A stretch of 64,000 nucleotides of DNA from Cristatella mucedo (taxonomy: Eukaryota; Bryozoa; Phylactolaemata; Cristatellidae): the NCBI GenBank assembly GCA_009760855.2, contig WPIO01000056.1:2036501-2100500 (forward strand), given 5' to 3'. The notes beneath the pieces were generated by a model. It made no database searches, had not been told where the DNA came from, and was given only the letters and a program-made list of their open reading frames with translations. Shown here one piece after another: positions 40,101 through 64,000 of this stretch. How positions within the stretch are numbered: position 1 is the first letter of the stretch; every line of letters starts with the position of its first letter. The position numbers and the translations under genes are program-made.

Positions 40101-41013
40101 ACTTAGGTCTGGTGTACATTCGGTAGCACATTCAAATGGAAAGAACCGGAGGCATCGTGCACTCATAGATAGTATACCGGGCAATCATCTTCCAATGGCA
40201 TGACAGTTTATTCCATTAGGTAATTGGGTCACTGAAAATCCGTTTGTGCTCTATGACAAATAAACCTACATTCGCCTGTCTGCACTTCCCATAACTACTG
40301 CTGCTAGCATGTGTTCCGTTTGTGCAGATTACCCAAGGCTGGCTAGCACCTGCATGTACAGTGTATAGTTAGCTACTCGAGCTCTGGGCTCTGGCACACG
40401 GAAGTGTTCAGAGGAGTTGGAGAGATTGGTTTGGCTAAAGCACTGGCTCGTGTTGGCAAAATGCCTTCTTGCCCCGTGCCCATGAATCTGCAGCACCCTT
40501 TGGACACAGCACGTTTGGCCTTTTGGGATGTTTTGCACGTTCTGTAAACAATCTTGGCTCTGATCCGTGTCCCTCGCCATTTTATGATTGTGTTCGGTAC
40601 GGCTTCCGATTGTCTTCAGCTTCTACTGCTTCTCTTCAGGTGACGTCAGTGTGCTCCTTCCATATGTTGCACACATCATACAATTCATCGAGGTCGTTGC
40701 GACAGATGCTCACAGAAGTGATGGCGTCGTGTCGGCAGCATGTGGGCTAATTGGGTATGTGGTAAAATAGAGCTGTGGGCCAGCTATGGTATCCGGCAAA
40801 GGAGCTTTGCACGTGTTGCAGACAGAGCTTCACATGCTTGCCTGTGGCTGTTGCAGAGACGTGGCCATGACTTTCGGTCCGCAAATGGCACCACTTGCGG
40901 AAAAGGAGACAATAGCTAACTTGTTGACCGCGGGTCGCCGATCGAAGACCGGAAAAGCGAAGACCCTTGCAACCTGGGCGACCAAGGAGTTGAAGAAGCT
41001 GAAGAGCCAAAGT
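25115..41013 (+). CDS. KPNB1: Importin subunit beta-1 (karyopherin beta-1), complete gene
   Basis: Nineteen coding exons: 25115-25154, 25318-25376, 27488-27670, 29107-29307, 29406-29482, 29580-29655, 31443-31592, 32431-32541, 33784-33885, 34008-34179, 35120-35364, 36280-36558, 36856-36927, 37168-37318, 37475-37557, 37652-37759, 39606-39852, 40640-40754 and 40857-41013 or just beyond. Phases agree at each join. Summed to Ser at 41011-41013 this is 2628 nt, 876 codons, the length of human importin beta-1. Familiar segments run throughout: [50 protein letters not shown], the acidic loop [19 protein letters not shown] (about 334-352), [25 protein letters not shown] and [15 protein letters not shown]. 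Known role: HEAT-repeat import receptor that binds importin alpha's IBB domain, FG nucleoporins and RanGTP. Introns hold LINE copies. Confidence 0.97.
25318..25376 (+). CDS. KPNB1: Importin beta exon 2
   Basis: Acceptor GTTACAG; encodes [20 protein letters not shown] (residues 14-33), HEAT 1. Donor CTG|GTAAGT. Confidence 0.95.
26750..27190 (-). mobile_element. LINE 3' end, antisense, importin beta intron 2
   Basis: (AAT)n tail, CAAAGAACTCAATCTCTTTT, the 3' UTR and the last RT codons (GGGAGTGAGTTCCAGGCTTT). Confidence 0.75.
27488..27670 (+). CDS. KPNB1: Importin beta exon 3
   Basis: Acceptor TTTGTAG; encodes [15 protein letters not shown], then [14 protein letters not shown] and [11 protein letters not shown] (residues 34-94). 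This is the Ran-binding importin-beta N-terminal region. Donor AAC|GTAAGG. Confidence 0.96.
29107..29307 (+). CDS. KPNB1: Importin beta exon 4
   Basis: Acceptor GTTTCAG; encodes [19 protein letters not shown] through [12 protein letters not shown] (residues 95-161). Donor ATT|GTAAGC. Confidence 0.96.
29406..29482 (+). CDS. KPNB1: Importin beta exon 5
   Basis: Acceptor TTTGCAG; encodes [19 protein letters not shown] and MSRDET. Donor CTAG|GTAATT, phase 2. Confidence 0.94.
29580..29655 (+). CDS. KPNB1: Importin beta exon 6
   Basis: Acceptor TTGCTATAG; encodes [17 protein letters not shown] and TKANFDRE. The intron before it is only 97 nt. Donor GAG|GTATAT. Confidence 0.95.
30270..30880 (-). 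mobile_element. LINE fragment, antisense, importin beta intron 6
   Basis: Tail at 30272-30340, 3' UTR, and RT remnants including minus-strand [20 protein letters not shown] at about 30730-30800. Confidence 0.75.
31443..31592 (+). CDS. KPNB1: Importin beta exon 7
   Basis: Acceptor GGCTTACAG; encodes [18 protein letters not shown] through YMGPALFA (residues 213-262), in the region that contacts FG nucleoporins in the family. Donor GCT|GTAAGA. Confidence 0.96.
32431..32541 (+). CDS. KPNB1: Importin beta exon 8
   Basis: Acceptor TTTTTGCAG; encodes [20 protein letters not shown] and [15 protein letters not shown]. Donor GAG|GTATTT. Confidence 0.95.
33120..33740 (+). mobile_element. LINE fragment, sense, importin beta intron 8
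   Basis: Degenerate RT C-terminal sequence (CTCGACTTCTGTAACCTGGC, GAACTCACTCCCGACTGACG), 3' UTR and an ATT-rich end. Confidence 0.65.
33784..33885 (+). CDS. KPNB1: Importin beta exon 9
   Basis: Acceptor AACTGTAG; encodes [20 protein letters not shown] then [13 protein letters not shown]. Donor CAG|GTAATT. Confidence 0.95.
34008..34179 (+). CDS. KPNB1: Importin beta exon 10 (acidic loop)
   Basis: Acceptor GTCCTAG; encodes [12 protein letters not shown], the HEAT-8 acidic loop that in the family touches Ran and the IBB helix, then [10 protein letters not shown]. Donor TTTG|GTAAGC, phase 1. Confidence 0.96.
35120..35364 (+). CDS. KPNB1: Importin beta exon 11
   Basis: Acceptor TTGCTGTAG; encodes [33 protein letters not shown] and PRVAANVCW (residues 391-472). 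Donor TGG|GTACTA. Confidence 0.96.
36280..36558 (+). CDS. KPNB1: Importin beta exon 12
   Basis: Acceptor CGTATTAG; encodes [22 protein letters not shown] and [17 protein letters not shown] through [10 protein letters not shown] (residues 473-565). Donor GAG|GTGAGT. Confidence 0.96.
36856..36927 (+). CDS. KPNB1: Importin beta exon 13
   Basis: 72-nt exon after TTTGCAG; encodes [19 protein letters not shown] then CATLQ. Donor CAG|GTAAGG. Confidence 0.94.
37168..37318 (+). CDS. KPNB1: Importin beta exon 14
   Basis: Acceptor CATTTCAG; encodes [20 protein letters not shown] and [16 protein letters not shown]. Donor GAAG|GTAAGT, phase 1. Confidence 0.95.
37475..37557 (+). CDS. KPNB1: Importin beta exon 15 (GC donor)
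   Basis: Acceptor TATTTTAG; encodes [20 protein letters not shown] and LKNVAEYQ. The donor is CAG|GCAAGT, a GC 5' splice site in otherwise perfect consensus. The next exon (GTTTCAG|GTCTGC) keeps phase 0, so a GC-AG intron is required. Confidence 0.94.
37652..37759 (+). CDS. KPNB1: Importin beta exon 16
   Basis: Encodes [20 protein letters not shown] then [14 protein letters not shown] (residues 668-703). Donor AAC|GTAAGC. Confidence 0.95.
38727..38862 (-). mobile_element. Old SINE-B, antisense
   Basis: TTTGTATAGCTCCATACGAG, AAGCCCACGACCTTG and TTTACCCGTGGGCTAAATC align with the SINE-B tail, B-box and A-box. Located in importin beta intron 16. Confidence 0.5.
39606..39852 (+). CDS. KPNB1: Importin beta exon 17
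   Basis: Acceptor CATTGTAG; encodes [20 protein letters not shown] through [15 protein letters not shown]. Donor AGCA|GTGAGT, phase 1. Confidence 0.96.
40640..40754 (+). CDS. KPNB1: Importin beta exon 18
   Basis: Acceptor CTCTTCAG; encodes [17 protein letters not shown] and [13 protein letters not shown]. Donor TTGG|GTATGT. Unspliced, the frame hits a stop within five codons. Confidence 0.94.
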
Positions 41014-41015
41014 TG
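40857..41015 (+). CDS. KPNB1: Importin beta exon 19 (C-terminus)
   Basis: Acceptor GTTGCAG; encodes [34 protein letters not shown] and KKLKSQS. Vertebrate importin beta ends at the equivalent position. A donor TTG|GTGCGT follows. Joined to the acceptor before 42564 it makes TG|A, a stop after KLKSQS. If unspliced the frame runs 20 more codons to TAA at 41074-41076. Confidence 0.85.
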
Positions 41016-41559
41016 GTGCGTGCTCTTGCGTTCTCTCTGGCCTCTTCGCACGGTCGCTGACTGTGCATTTCCGTAATGATTCCGGGCTCGCTAGTTATCT
41101 TGAATCTGCTCTAGTTACTCGTCATGCACGGGTTGTTTGCATGAAGTTTTGCATTTGTTATGCCCGGCTGTTTGATTCTTTACTCGATATGAAGGTATCT
41201 CTGAAGGCTCTTTTTTTACTATGATTTTAGCATTAATTTCACGAGGTGTAGACTGGGGATAGAAGCGTGAGGCAAGTAAAGGTCGGCGCCGATTCGTTTG
41301 CCTCATTTAATTGGCAGCAGGGAACCCTTAGTTTTGCTGCCTCACCGGGCGGGGCGATTAAGGGTTGCCTGCAGTGCACATTATATAATCACTTCCTTGA
41401 TCTTAGTTATGTGCAATGCACTGGACGTGCACTGAGCCCTTGGTCACGATCTTTATTTGTGAGCATGTGCCTATTTGCTAATTGAAAAACTCGTTGCATG
41501 TGAATAACGGTGATCCTTGTCGGTGAAGCGCGTACAGTTTTACAAGTAATAAGATGCTG

Positions 41560-42395
41560 CTTTACTGAATTTCTTTTGTATCTGTGATACCACGTCTAAA
41601 TTGGTCCGTGCATTTGTGACATCCCGTCTTGACTTATGTAACTCGCTGCTTGCCGGCCTACAGGCATGTGCAATCAGGCACTTACAACTGGTGCAAAACT
41701 CTGCAGCTAGACTTGTCTGTCGTGAGCGTCACAGTTGCCACATCTCACCACTTCTCGCCGACCTGCACTGGCTCCCAGTCAGGCAACACATCGATTTCAA
41801 GGTTTTGTCACTCACCTTTAGGTCCCTTCATTCTTTTGCTCCAGCCTACCTATCAGATCTACTCCCCCACCAGGCAACACACCGTACCACCCGCTTTTCG
41901 GAATCAAATCGTTTTACCAATACATCGTTCGAACCATAAATCCTTTTCAGACAGTGCCCTTAATTCGTATGCTTCCAAGGCTTTTAACTCACTTCCTACT
42001 TAGGTCACATCCCCAGACTTGACCACATTAAAAAAAAAACTTAAAAACACCTTCGTCCTTCATGTGCTTGCACTTAGCATGCTGCCACTGACCACACTTG
42101 CATGGTGACCCTGTGCATGTCATCCCTAACCATGTTACTCTTGTTTATTGAGCAGTCTGTTGGCTACCGAATGCGTACCGAAAGCCGCTTAGGCTGTGAG
42201 TGCGCTATACAAAACTCTCCTGCGTAACACCCACATGGTCTTTATGACTTTGCGGAGTTACTGACGGAGATACAATACAATGCTACCACTTTTGAGCGTG
42301 ATTCCTTTGCAGCAAATGTGAAGTGCCTAGAGAGAGAGAGAGCGATTGAGTTCTCTGGGGGAGCTGTAACAAATGTATTATTATTGTTAGTGCTA
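41560..42395 (+). mobile_element. LINE with best-preserved RT C-terminus, sense
   Basis: Encodes FVTSRLDLCNSLLAGLQAC, IRHLQLVQNSAARLVCRE, CHISPLLADLHWLPV and [20 protein letters not shown], the characteristic L2/CR1-like RT end. A frameshift near 41940 precedes the 3' UTR. Tail at 42320-42390 with an expanded AG run inside it. Confidence 0.85.
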
Positions 42396-42563
42396 GCAGT
42401 ACGACTTAGCTCAGCAGGTTTTGAATTAGAGTAATAACTACTGGCATGACAAGTACATTATTGTTACTCTTGTGCTGCTGACGACCTGTCAGCTCGAGTC
42501 GCAGTGTTACACATGGTTGTTTTGTAATAGATCCCAATTCAGGTCCACCGTTTTTATTTGCAG

Positions 42564-44932
42564 AGTCGATGCAACCAATTGCGTACGTGTGACTGTGATA
42601 CGAATGAGAGTGACTCATCCTCATCAAACTCCGAAGCAGTGTGTACTGCCTCAAGGGCTGCCAATACAGGCCGAAGTTTCCCAGTGAAGTTGGAAGTGCC
42701 ACCGCCTCGGACCGTGAAACCGGTCTCGCTTGGTGCGAGCTTGCCTGACTGAACGTGCTCAGTTGTGGATGCTACTGCTGTGGATCGCCGTGCTTGGCAT
42801 CGTCACGTGCATCAACGGAGAAGAGCTGGAAGAGCCGTAGAGCTTCCTCCTTGACTGGCTGCGGCTCTTCCAAGTGCCACTGCACTGCTGTGCCTTCCCA
42901 GCCAAGCGTGTGCCCTATATCTTCTGGGCCAGGAAAAAATAGTTGGCTGTTACAGCCGTTTGATTGTGGCAACCCTGGGAAGCAGCAGCTACCTCGCGGC
43001 CTAATATGGTGGCCCTCCAGTGTGACCTAGTGCTGCGTGTGTGAGCCTGCCTGTGTCGGTGCATGCGCTAGCCTTCATCTCAACCTGGGAGAAAGTGTTG
43101 TATGCGTGTATGTGGTACTGTGTACAGTTGTCTTCAAAGAAATGCCTGTGCTTTTTGGTGCGCCTGTGGCCATAAGGTTCTTCTTACTCATTCACCAGTG
43201 GCCGATCGGTCCTGTATGGAAACCGGGCATGTGAGCAATTTTGTGCTGCCGTGTGCCATGAGATGCCAATATTCTAAGAATGACCTGCCTATACCATCTT
43301 ATCTCGATTGCCACAGTGAGCAGTACCCGACGGCAGCCGATGTGTGTCTTGATCCGCTTGTCGAAGATGCATAAGAATCTCCTTAGTCTTCGTTAGTGGT
43401 TCATACCTCCTTCCCTTCATCTTTTTTTTTCGTGAACATCAGTGGAACTAGTCTCACCGGCCGTCGGCCTTATGGGATTGATGACCGGTTTTTCCCACCG
43501 GTTTAGCCTGCCCTTTTCTCTCTCGATCGATCATTTACTTCGTACTAACGTGAGTAACCCTGGCTGAGTGAAATGTGATAAAGAGATGATAAAAAAACAG
43601 CCTGGCTTGCCCACCTGCACATGCAGGTGACTTCGTGCACCTGTCTAGGGATCTTTATGAGTGTTTGCAGGTACTGAACCGTACAAGCCATCCCCAGAAC
43701 CAGATGTTCGCCTCTCTCTGGAGCTTTGGGCAGGTTGGAAATTGCATGTACATGCGCCGTTGTGAATCAGTAGCGAATGGTGTTTTTGCCAAGTGTGTTG
43801 GTTATTTTGACTGGTTAGTTGTGAAGCATTGGAATTAAAATGCCTGCTGTCAATGCAGCTCGGTCTAACCTCACTGCATGGAATGATCTGTTCGGAAGAC
43901 ACCACGACGACTACTTCATTAAGTGTATACCGGGTGTCAGCACAATCGCATTCTGGGTTCGTATTAGTTTCCCAAGAGACATAAAAGGCTGTGCTTAATG
44001 CTGCTGCAAAACGAGATCTTTCGTAGGGTTGCCTTAATTTCTTTAGCTACTGCTAGCAGTGCTAATATGACCTTGACAATTCAATGCACCTTGCATTAAA
44101 GACGCAGTGATTTAACTTAAAGAGTTCATGAACAATATGTAGATTGCCTTTGACGCGATACATTTTTCTGTATGTCAAGGCTTGACTCGTGTGGAGGAGA
44201 TATGGGTATCAGTTAAGGGAGTCACAGGCACGTGTTTCCGAGTACAAGGTGTATTCTCTTAGGGACGGTCTTTGAGCAACAGGTAATAGGGACATACGAG
44301 ACTTACCTTAAGGCTGGTTCCGGTACGTGAGTTTACAAGCTGCTTATGCATTCGGTGCAGATCTGAGATGAGATGCAGCACTTGTGAAAAGCTTTAACTT
44401 GAAACAGTACGGCTATTGAGTTTTGCAACATTTGTGGCTAATGATTGTTCGGTGAGGCTTGCAAAAATCTAGACGCGAAATATCATTCGATGATAGCCAC
44501 TTTTGAGGAGGCCAACATATTTCGGAAGACCGTCATCGTGTGAACTGTAGAGACGTTAGCATCAAGTGAACGGCCTCCCAAAGCTCTATCCGAACGGTTG
44601 TCTAGCTATTGAGCTACATAGGCAATCCTTACATGGTACTCAAATGGCTTGTTTAAAATGTTCACGTACGTGCACGAGCTGAATGTAAATTTTGCACAAA
44701 TTTGTCATTATATAATCGAAAACTGCTCATCCGAAAACAAAACGTATGCTACGGTCAGCAAACAATTGGCTGCATACTATGGTGACTCCTGCTAAGTGGG
44801 GTTAGCTCGAACGAGTGCTTTACGTCGGTGTAATACAGGGTAAGGCTATTAGTTGTATCTAGTAATGTTATTTAAACATGTTCTTCAATAACGAGTTTAG
44901 GGAATGGAAGTTGAGTGATGTACTGGAATAAA
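42564..44932 (+). other. Candidate importin beta 3' UTR exon
   Basis: A good acceptor (TTTTTATTTGCAG) precedes 42564. The A at 42564 would complete a TGA stop with exon 19. An open frame follows to 42752 (acidic and Ser-rich, ending GASLPD), but it is not the frame entered from exon 19. No family is recognised. AATAAA at 44927-44932, followed by an A run, is a possible poly(A) site. The true 3' end is unknown. Confidence 0.4.
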
Positions 44933-45473
44933 AAAAAAAATGAGTGTAAGCTATAAGTCAAGACTACGCTTGGTGATGACGTCGAAACAAGTCAATTGTA
45001 ATGCGAAGACTGTATCTCTAGGGTGCCTCGGTTGTATTTGGCGTCTAAACGGCATAAGCAACCACAAAAGATGTTGACGTTCGAGACACACTTGGGTATC
45101 GAACATGACCGAAAGATTCAGAAGAAATTATAGCATTCCTGGTGGCTACCGTACGCTTTGAGTACATTGCACAAAACTCCGACATCAACTTTGTCTGTTC
45201 GGCTCTGTGGACATACATTACTTTAGACCGACCGAGTTATTTGAAGGGCCGGCAAGAATACTTAAGTGTTCAGCTGATCTGCCTCTATTGTTTCAGTGTC
45301 CGATTGGAAAGGCAAACAATGGGGCAAGAATAATTGGAAGATGCCTGACGATGTTCTAGTGACTAAGGCTTTTAGATTGGTCAACAATGGAAGGGTGCAG
45401 GAACAGGAGCCGATGCGGATAGACAAAGCGAGTCACGATGAGGAGCGGCAAGCTATGAGCAAGTCTCGTAGGT

Positions 45474-45658
45474 AGGAGTTAAGCAGCGGGTAAGGCGCTT
45501 GCTTTTTACGACCTCGGACCTCTTTTACGAGGTCGTCGGTTCGAATCCTGCATTGGGCGATCTTATATCGCCGCTGCAAGCGATGGTGATAGCCGTAAAG
45601 GCTCTTCTGTCGCTATACAAGAGAGGCTGTTGAATCAGCTAGTCTTTTATAATAATAT
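45474..45658 (+). mobile_element. SINE-A, sense
   Basis: GGGTAAGGCGCTTGC head, GTCGGTTCGAATCCTGCATT B-box, CTTCTGTCGCTATACAAGAG and GGCTGTTGAATCAGCTAG tail. The GGTTCGAATCC B-box is a perfect pol III consensus. Confidence 0.8.
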
Positions 45659-45659
45659 G

Positions 45660-46390
45660 GTCCTTGTAGATTGGAGGATTACCATCGAGTTGATCAGGGG
45701 CGGGACTTGGGAGTGGAGAGAGAAGTATGTGAGCGAGTATGGTGAAATGATACAGAAATAGAACTGTGAGCGGAGCCCTAGAGCAGTGAGCAGACAGACA
45801 TAAATAGTGTACCAAAAATAAACAGAACTAGTGTACCAAGAAAACAGAAATAGCGCATCAAGAAAACGAACGCAGGGAACTAAGAAAAACAGACTGCCGC
45901 GAGAGGATGGAGAAGTAGAGCTGGCAGAGGACAGAAATAAAGTAATGACAAAGGGTGCAGAAGTCATCAGTGGTCCTATAGTGGCGTTAAAGTCCCCAAG
46001 CTTGTCTACCTTGCCTTTGCCGAATTAGCCAGACCATTACCGTATAGTGTCATAGTTGGTGATAGTCGGCGGTAGTCTCGCAGGACAAGGGGACGGTCCC
46101 AGGAGATTTCCAGCTGTATGCAGGTTCGGAGGCCGAGAAGAGATGCGGATTGCACGCTGCGCCCGCCTCTGGAAGCTTGGCCAGGTCCGAGCACCTTAGA
46201 TAAGTAAGCGCTACGACAGCTCTAAAGTTCATAGGCAGCGTCGACGTGAGCTTGCCGAGCAACTACGGTTTGCACCCAGAGCCTGCAGCGTAAGTGACTT
46301 TCGATTTCAGCCGAGGCGATGCGATTCACTTTTCCTTCGCGACCGCTCAATCCACTCTCTCGCTTCGATGTACGGCCCGCGAGTGACAGA
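45660..46390. other. No gene recognised
   Basis: Mixed sequence after the SINE. Short frames on both strands, none with a family motif. Confidence 0.4.
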
Positions 46391-46395
46391 CGACG

Positions 46396-47600
46396 ATGCT
46401 CGCTAACCTGGCGGGCGGAGAAACGTCCTGCGGAGGAGTCGAGCCGGTAGCAGAGGGGGCGGGACGGCACGAGATCCGGGTGAATCGCTTACATACGATC
46501 CGCTCACAGCGCCCTCTCTCGGCCCGGCGAAGTTCGCCAGCCGGTCGTCAGAGAGAAGCAGTTAGCAGAACGCCGGTAGCTAGCCAACGGCCGCTGTCTG
46601 CGCTTTCGCTCGTTCTCTCGCCTCCATGGCTTCGACCGACGGCGCCTCACAGAGCGGGGTGCTGGCTTTGCAGTGCAGCAGCTGCCCAGAGTCCCAGCCG
46701 AGTGGCGGCCGAGGCGGCGGCGGCGGGGCCGAGCGCTCTGCCGTCCTTCGGCGGTGGAGGCCATCACTGGGGCTCTCGCCGAGCGTCGATGGCGACTCGA
46801 CTCGACGCTCCGAGAGGCCCGCGTGGACGGCGGACGTCGCTCGAGGTCTGAGGACGCTACTAGGTGACCCGGTGCACAGCACACCCGTCTACGACATACC
46901 GATCTCGTATCGGCCTCCGCCCGAGCAAATCTCTGTCAGCGCTGCCAGCCTGACCCTGTCAGTCGGCGGGTTCGACGAAGCGCGCTCGTAGCGAGGTTCG
47001 CTGACGGAAGGCGAACACGCAAGGAAGGTGAGCTGTCAGCGAGGCTTCAGCGCAGCACAGAAGCACTGAGGTGTGTCGTACCGCAGCTGCCGGCGTCCTG
47101 GCTGCTCAGCGGCGCTCGGTATTATTTCCACTGCGCCCGCCTTCATCGTCGCTCTGCTCGTCTTCAGCGGCCCTTCGCGTCAGCCGCGAGAGGACGCGCG
47201 AGCCGCTTGAGCTCGCGCCACCACGGAAGCGTGCCGCCTTTTTGCAGCGGCAGCATATCTCTCGGCGACGTCACTGGAGAAAGTTCGCCATCGTCGCCAA
47301 GAGAGCGGTCTCGGCCGCGAATGTCGGCAAAAGCAACTTTCGATGGGAGGAGTTCGAGGACGTTGGGTACCGCTGCCCCATGCTCGCATCCTCCAGCCGC
47401 GGCCAGACTGCTCGCTGGATGCCCGTTTCGCACCCTCGTGCGACGGTGCAAGCAAGACGGAGCACGGCGGCGTCTGCGTGAAATAAACTCAGTCGCACTT
47501 GAGCGGTTCGCCGACCATCTGCACTTGCAACTTCGCTCAGAGAGTGCCGCCGCTCTCGGCATTAGCTCAGGCCTGGCTAGGCTTGCCTACGATGACCGAG
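46396..47600. other. CpG-rich block with open frames of unknown status
   Basis: GC- and CpG-rich, like the promoter block of Go alpha. The longest frames are + 46396-46851, + 46626-46991 (ends VYDIPISYRPPPEQISVSAA then LTLSVGGFDEARS) and - 46504-46884. Overlapping open frames on both strands argue for composition. It could be a promoter with a first exon. No family recognised. Confidence 0.3.
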
Positions 47601-47735
47601 GTCAAGGTCAACAACCGAGGTAAAGGTGCTCGTCCTGGACTATTGCGATAGTGGGTTTGACCCCTGCAGCATGCGAGGAGCGCCTAGGTAGAGAAGATTC
47701 GTTTTTCTTAGGACTCTGCAAATGAATTATATTTT
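47590..47735 (+). mobile_element. Old SINE-B, sense
   Basis: GAGGTAAAGGTGCTCG head, GTGGGTTTGACCCC B-box and tail GCGCCTAGGTAGAGAAGATT with CTGCAAATGAATTATAT. Confidence 0.5.
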
Positions 47736-47739
47736 TCAT

Positions 47740-49237
47740 ATTCGGGCGCGTGCATGCTAGGCTCGTGCGTGCGTTCGTGCCGGTATCCACGCGTTTGTTA
47801 GTCGACACTAAGCGACCACGATTTCCCGCCTCGCCCATGCAAGTGACTTTTAAGTTCGGCCAAGGCAATGTACTTCGGATCGGTCCATCTATAACTGTCC
47901 GTCCCTCTCTACCCCTCGATCTGTCTGTCTATCTGTCTGTCTATTTATCTAGCTATATTTTTCTCTTTCTCTAGCTACCTGTCTCCATTTCTCTCTCGCC
48001 AGCATCCTGCGATAACCGAGGCCTCGGTCGGAGTTCTAACTGTTAAGCAGCCTGAAAACGACAATCTTGCCCTTGACCCTTGGAAGGCAGCCAAACGGCG
48101 GCTCAACAAGCACGCTTACGCTAGTGAAGTTCAGACGACAATACGGTCCGAGAAGAGAATGGGAGAGTTGCACTCGTGTCGGGTAGCAACTCTCGAGGCT
48201 CGACGTAGAGCCTACCGTGAGCACCTGCCACGAGGCCCTCCGCTCTAAGACAAGCGCCTGCTGTGCGTAAGGAAAAATGCAAAACCATTCGCTGCGAGAG
48301 AGCCGACCGACTGTCGTCGTTCAAACCCAGAGGCCCCTCCTGCTATTCGACGCCGAGATACCCCACCAGCAATCCACGCTGCCAGCGTTCGGACGACTGA
48401 TCGCTTCGGATCGCTACGCTGCGCATTTCCCCCTTTCTAGCCGATCCTAACTCTGTACTATGCAGGCAGGAGGTGGGCGCTCGTCGTGGCGAGCGCCCAC
48501 CTCCTCGTGCGGGCGGCTTTCCGCCGAGCGCGAGCTCAGGAAAGGAAACGCTTGCGATTACAATATGGCGATCACAATATGGCGGCACGCCGTGATCGCC
48601 GGCAACCGCTACGCCGCCCACGAAGAGGCAAAAGTTCGCCTCCTCCTCTGATGGGATGCTGCGAGTGCACCTCCTCCGATTCGTAGGCGTAAGCGACGGC
48701 AGGAAGGTTACCATTCCTCGGCACAGCACAGGCTAGCCAGCGGTGGACATTCGGCAACGTTACGGCGATGTTCTTGGACGGGCACCAGCGCTTTGTCGCT
48801 GACTTCCCGCCGACGCTGGTCAGGCCAGCACCGCCTCAGCAAGCCGCCTGCGCCGAAGTCGCGAGTTGCCGAAGGGTAGAGGGCGGTAAGCCTCTCAAAA
48901 TGGCTTCTTAGGCAGTGATCGCTGCATGGCCGTCGATTGGTTCAGGTTCTTGACGGCCGCTGCTACTGCGAGAGAGAGGTAGAAATACAGACAGACTGAC
49001 AGAGAGGCAGACAATGCAGGGGTAGATAGATGAATAAATGGAGGTTTTGCGAGAGGCGGAGAGAGATATGCGAGAGACACAGGCACCTCATGCAGAGGCA
49101 CCGCGAGCAATTGGTGCAGACACGATGCAAGGTGAGCACTTCGACTATCAGGTAGAGGCGTCAGCGGCATAGCAGAGATAAGCTGGACGTTGAAGCTGCG
49201 GTCGGCACCTGACATTGGGAAAAGGCGCCCGCTGAGG
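47740..49237. other. 3' flank of the SH3 gene, no gene recognised
   Basis: TCTG/TCTA-rich stretch at 47920-48000, then mixed and CpG-rich sequence. No protein motif recognised on either strand. Confidence 0.4.
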
Positions 49238-63690
<14,453 letters not shown>

Positions 63691-64000
63691 CTACGACAGG
63701 TCAGGACTTTCACGAAGGCGCATGCGCACATCATGATCAGCCGCGGAGGAGCCGCTGCGTAGGCAGACAGAAATTGGAGAATATGGAGTTCTGAGGTTAA
63801 CGGCGACTGATGGGGCGATATTACGATTTCTCGAGCTCGTACTTTGCTTTATGCAAATGCATTCGCGGAGGTGTGCTTGCGCTTCGTGCTTTGTGGACCC
63901 TGCGAGTCCTTCAATCTCGTCGAGCCTTAGGAGCGATTACTTTACTACTGCATCGCTAAAGCGACGTTACCCTGCAGCAAGCAATGCTTTATTGCTCTAT

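Noticed and set aside
42558-42752. C-terminal extension of importin beta, Ser-rich, ending GASLPD
   Set aside because: Entry from exon 19 gives TGA at the junction, and the frame is not the one reached in phase. The importin homology already ends at full length.
63700-64000. First half of SH3-1 or a PX domain at the right edge
   Set aside because: No ALYDY-like or PX motif on the minus strand in these 300 bases; it must lie outside the window.

Overview
This is animal (metazoan) genomic DNA. It has short exons with GT-AG introns, CpG-rich promoter-like blocks, long dinucleotide microsatellites, and many 5'-truncated LINE and tRNA-derived SINE copies. The phylum cannot be fixed from the sequence. 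The p47phox-type SH3 protein and the invertebrate-like Go alpha residues suggest a non-vertebrate animal. Translation of exons was done by eye; exon joins are supported by splice dinucleotides, unbroken phase and total protein length.

Layout. (1) 1-4.6 kb: repeats only, including two nested retroelement insertions. (2) 4.9-19.5 kb, + strand: a complete G protein alpha-o gene (GNAO1 orthologue), 8 coding exons, 354 codons, with a CpG-rich upstream block, a long (GCC)n tract in intron 1 and several long (CT)n tracts in its introns. (3) 19.5-25.1 kb: intergenic, with a candidate polyadenylation signal, SINEs and AT microsatellites. (4) 25.1-42.7 kb, + strand: a complete importin beta-1 gene (KPNB1 orthologue), 19 coding exons. 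To the residue where vertebrate importin beta stops it gives exactly 876 codons. The stop may be created by splicing to a 3' exon. One intron has a GC-AG boundary. (5) 42.7-49.2 kb: importin 3' flank, SINEs, and a CpG-rich block with open but unrecognised frames. (6) 49.2-63.7 kb, - strand: a multi-SH3 adaptor gene entering from beyond the right edge. Its exons encode p47phox-type bis-SH3 modules present twice in tandem, followed by a basic/polyglutamine exon and a terminal acidic/proline-rich exon. The 5' end (any PX domain and the first half of SH3-1) lies outside the window. A broken hAT transposase lies in one of its introns.

The three genes are not an operon. Go alpha is a membrane signalling switch, importin beta is a nuclear import receptor, and the SH3 protein resembles NADPH-oxidase organisers and Tks scaffolds. 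The repeat landscape has one L2/CR1-like LINE family and a tRNA-derived SINE family sharing the LINE's 3' tail hairpin, plus a second tRNA-derived SINE family with a different tail. The most notable observations are the duplicated bis-SH3 cassette, the possible splice-created stop codon, the LINE/SINE tail sharing, and microsatellites arising within retroelement tails.
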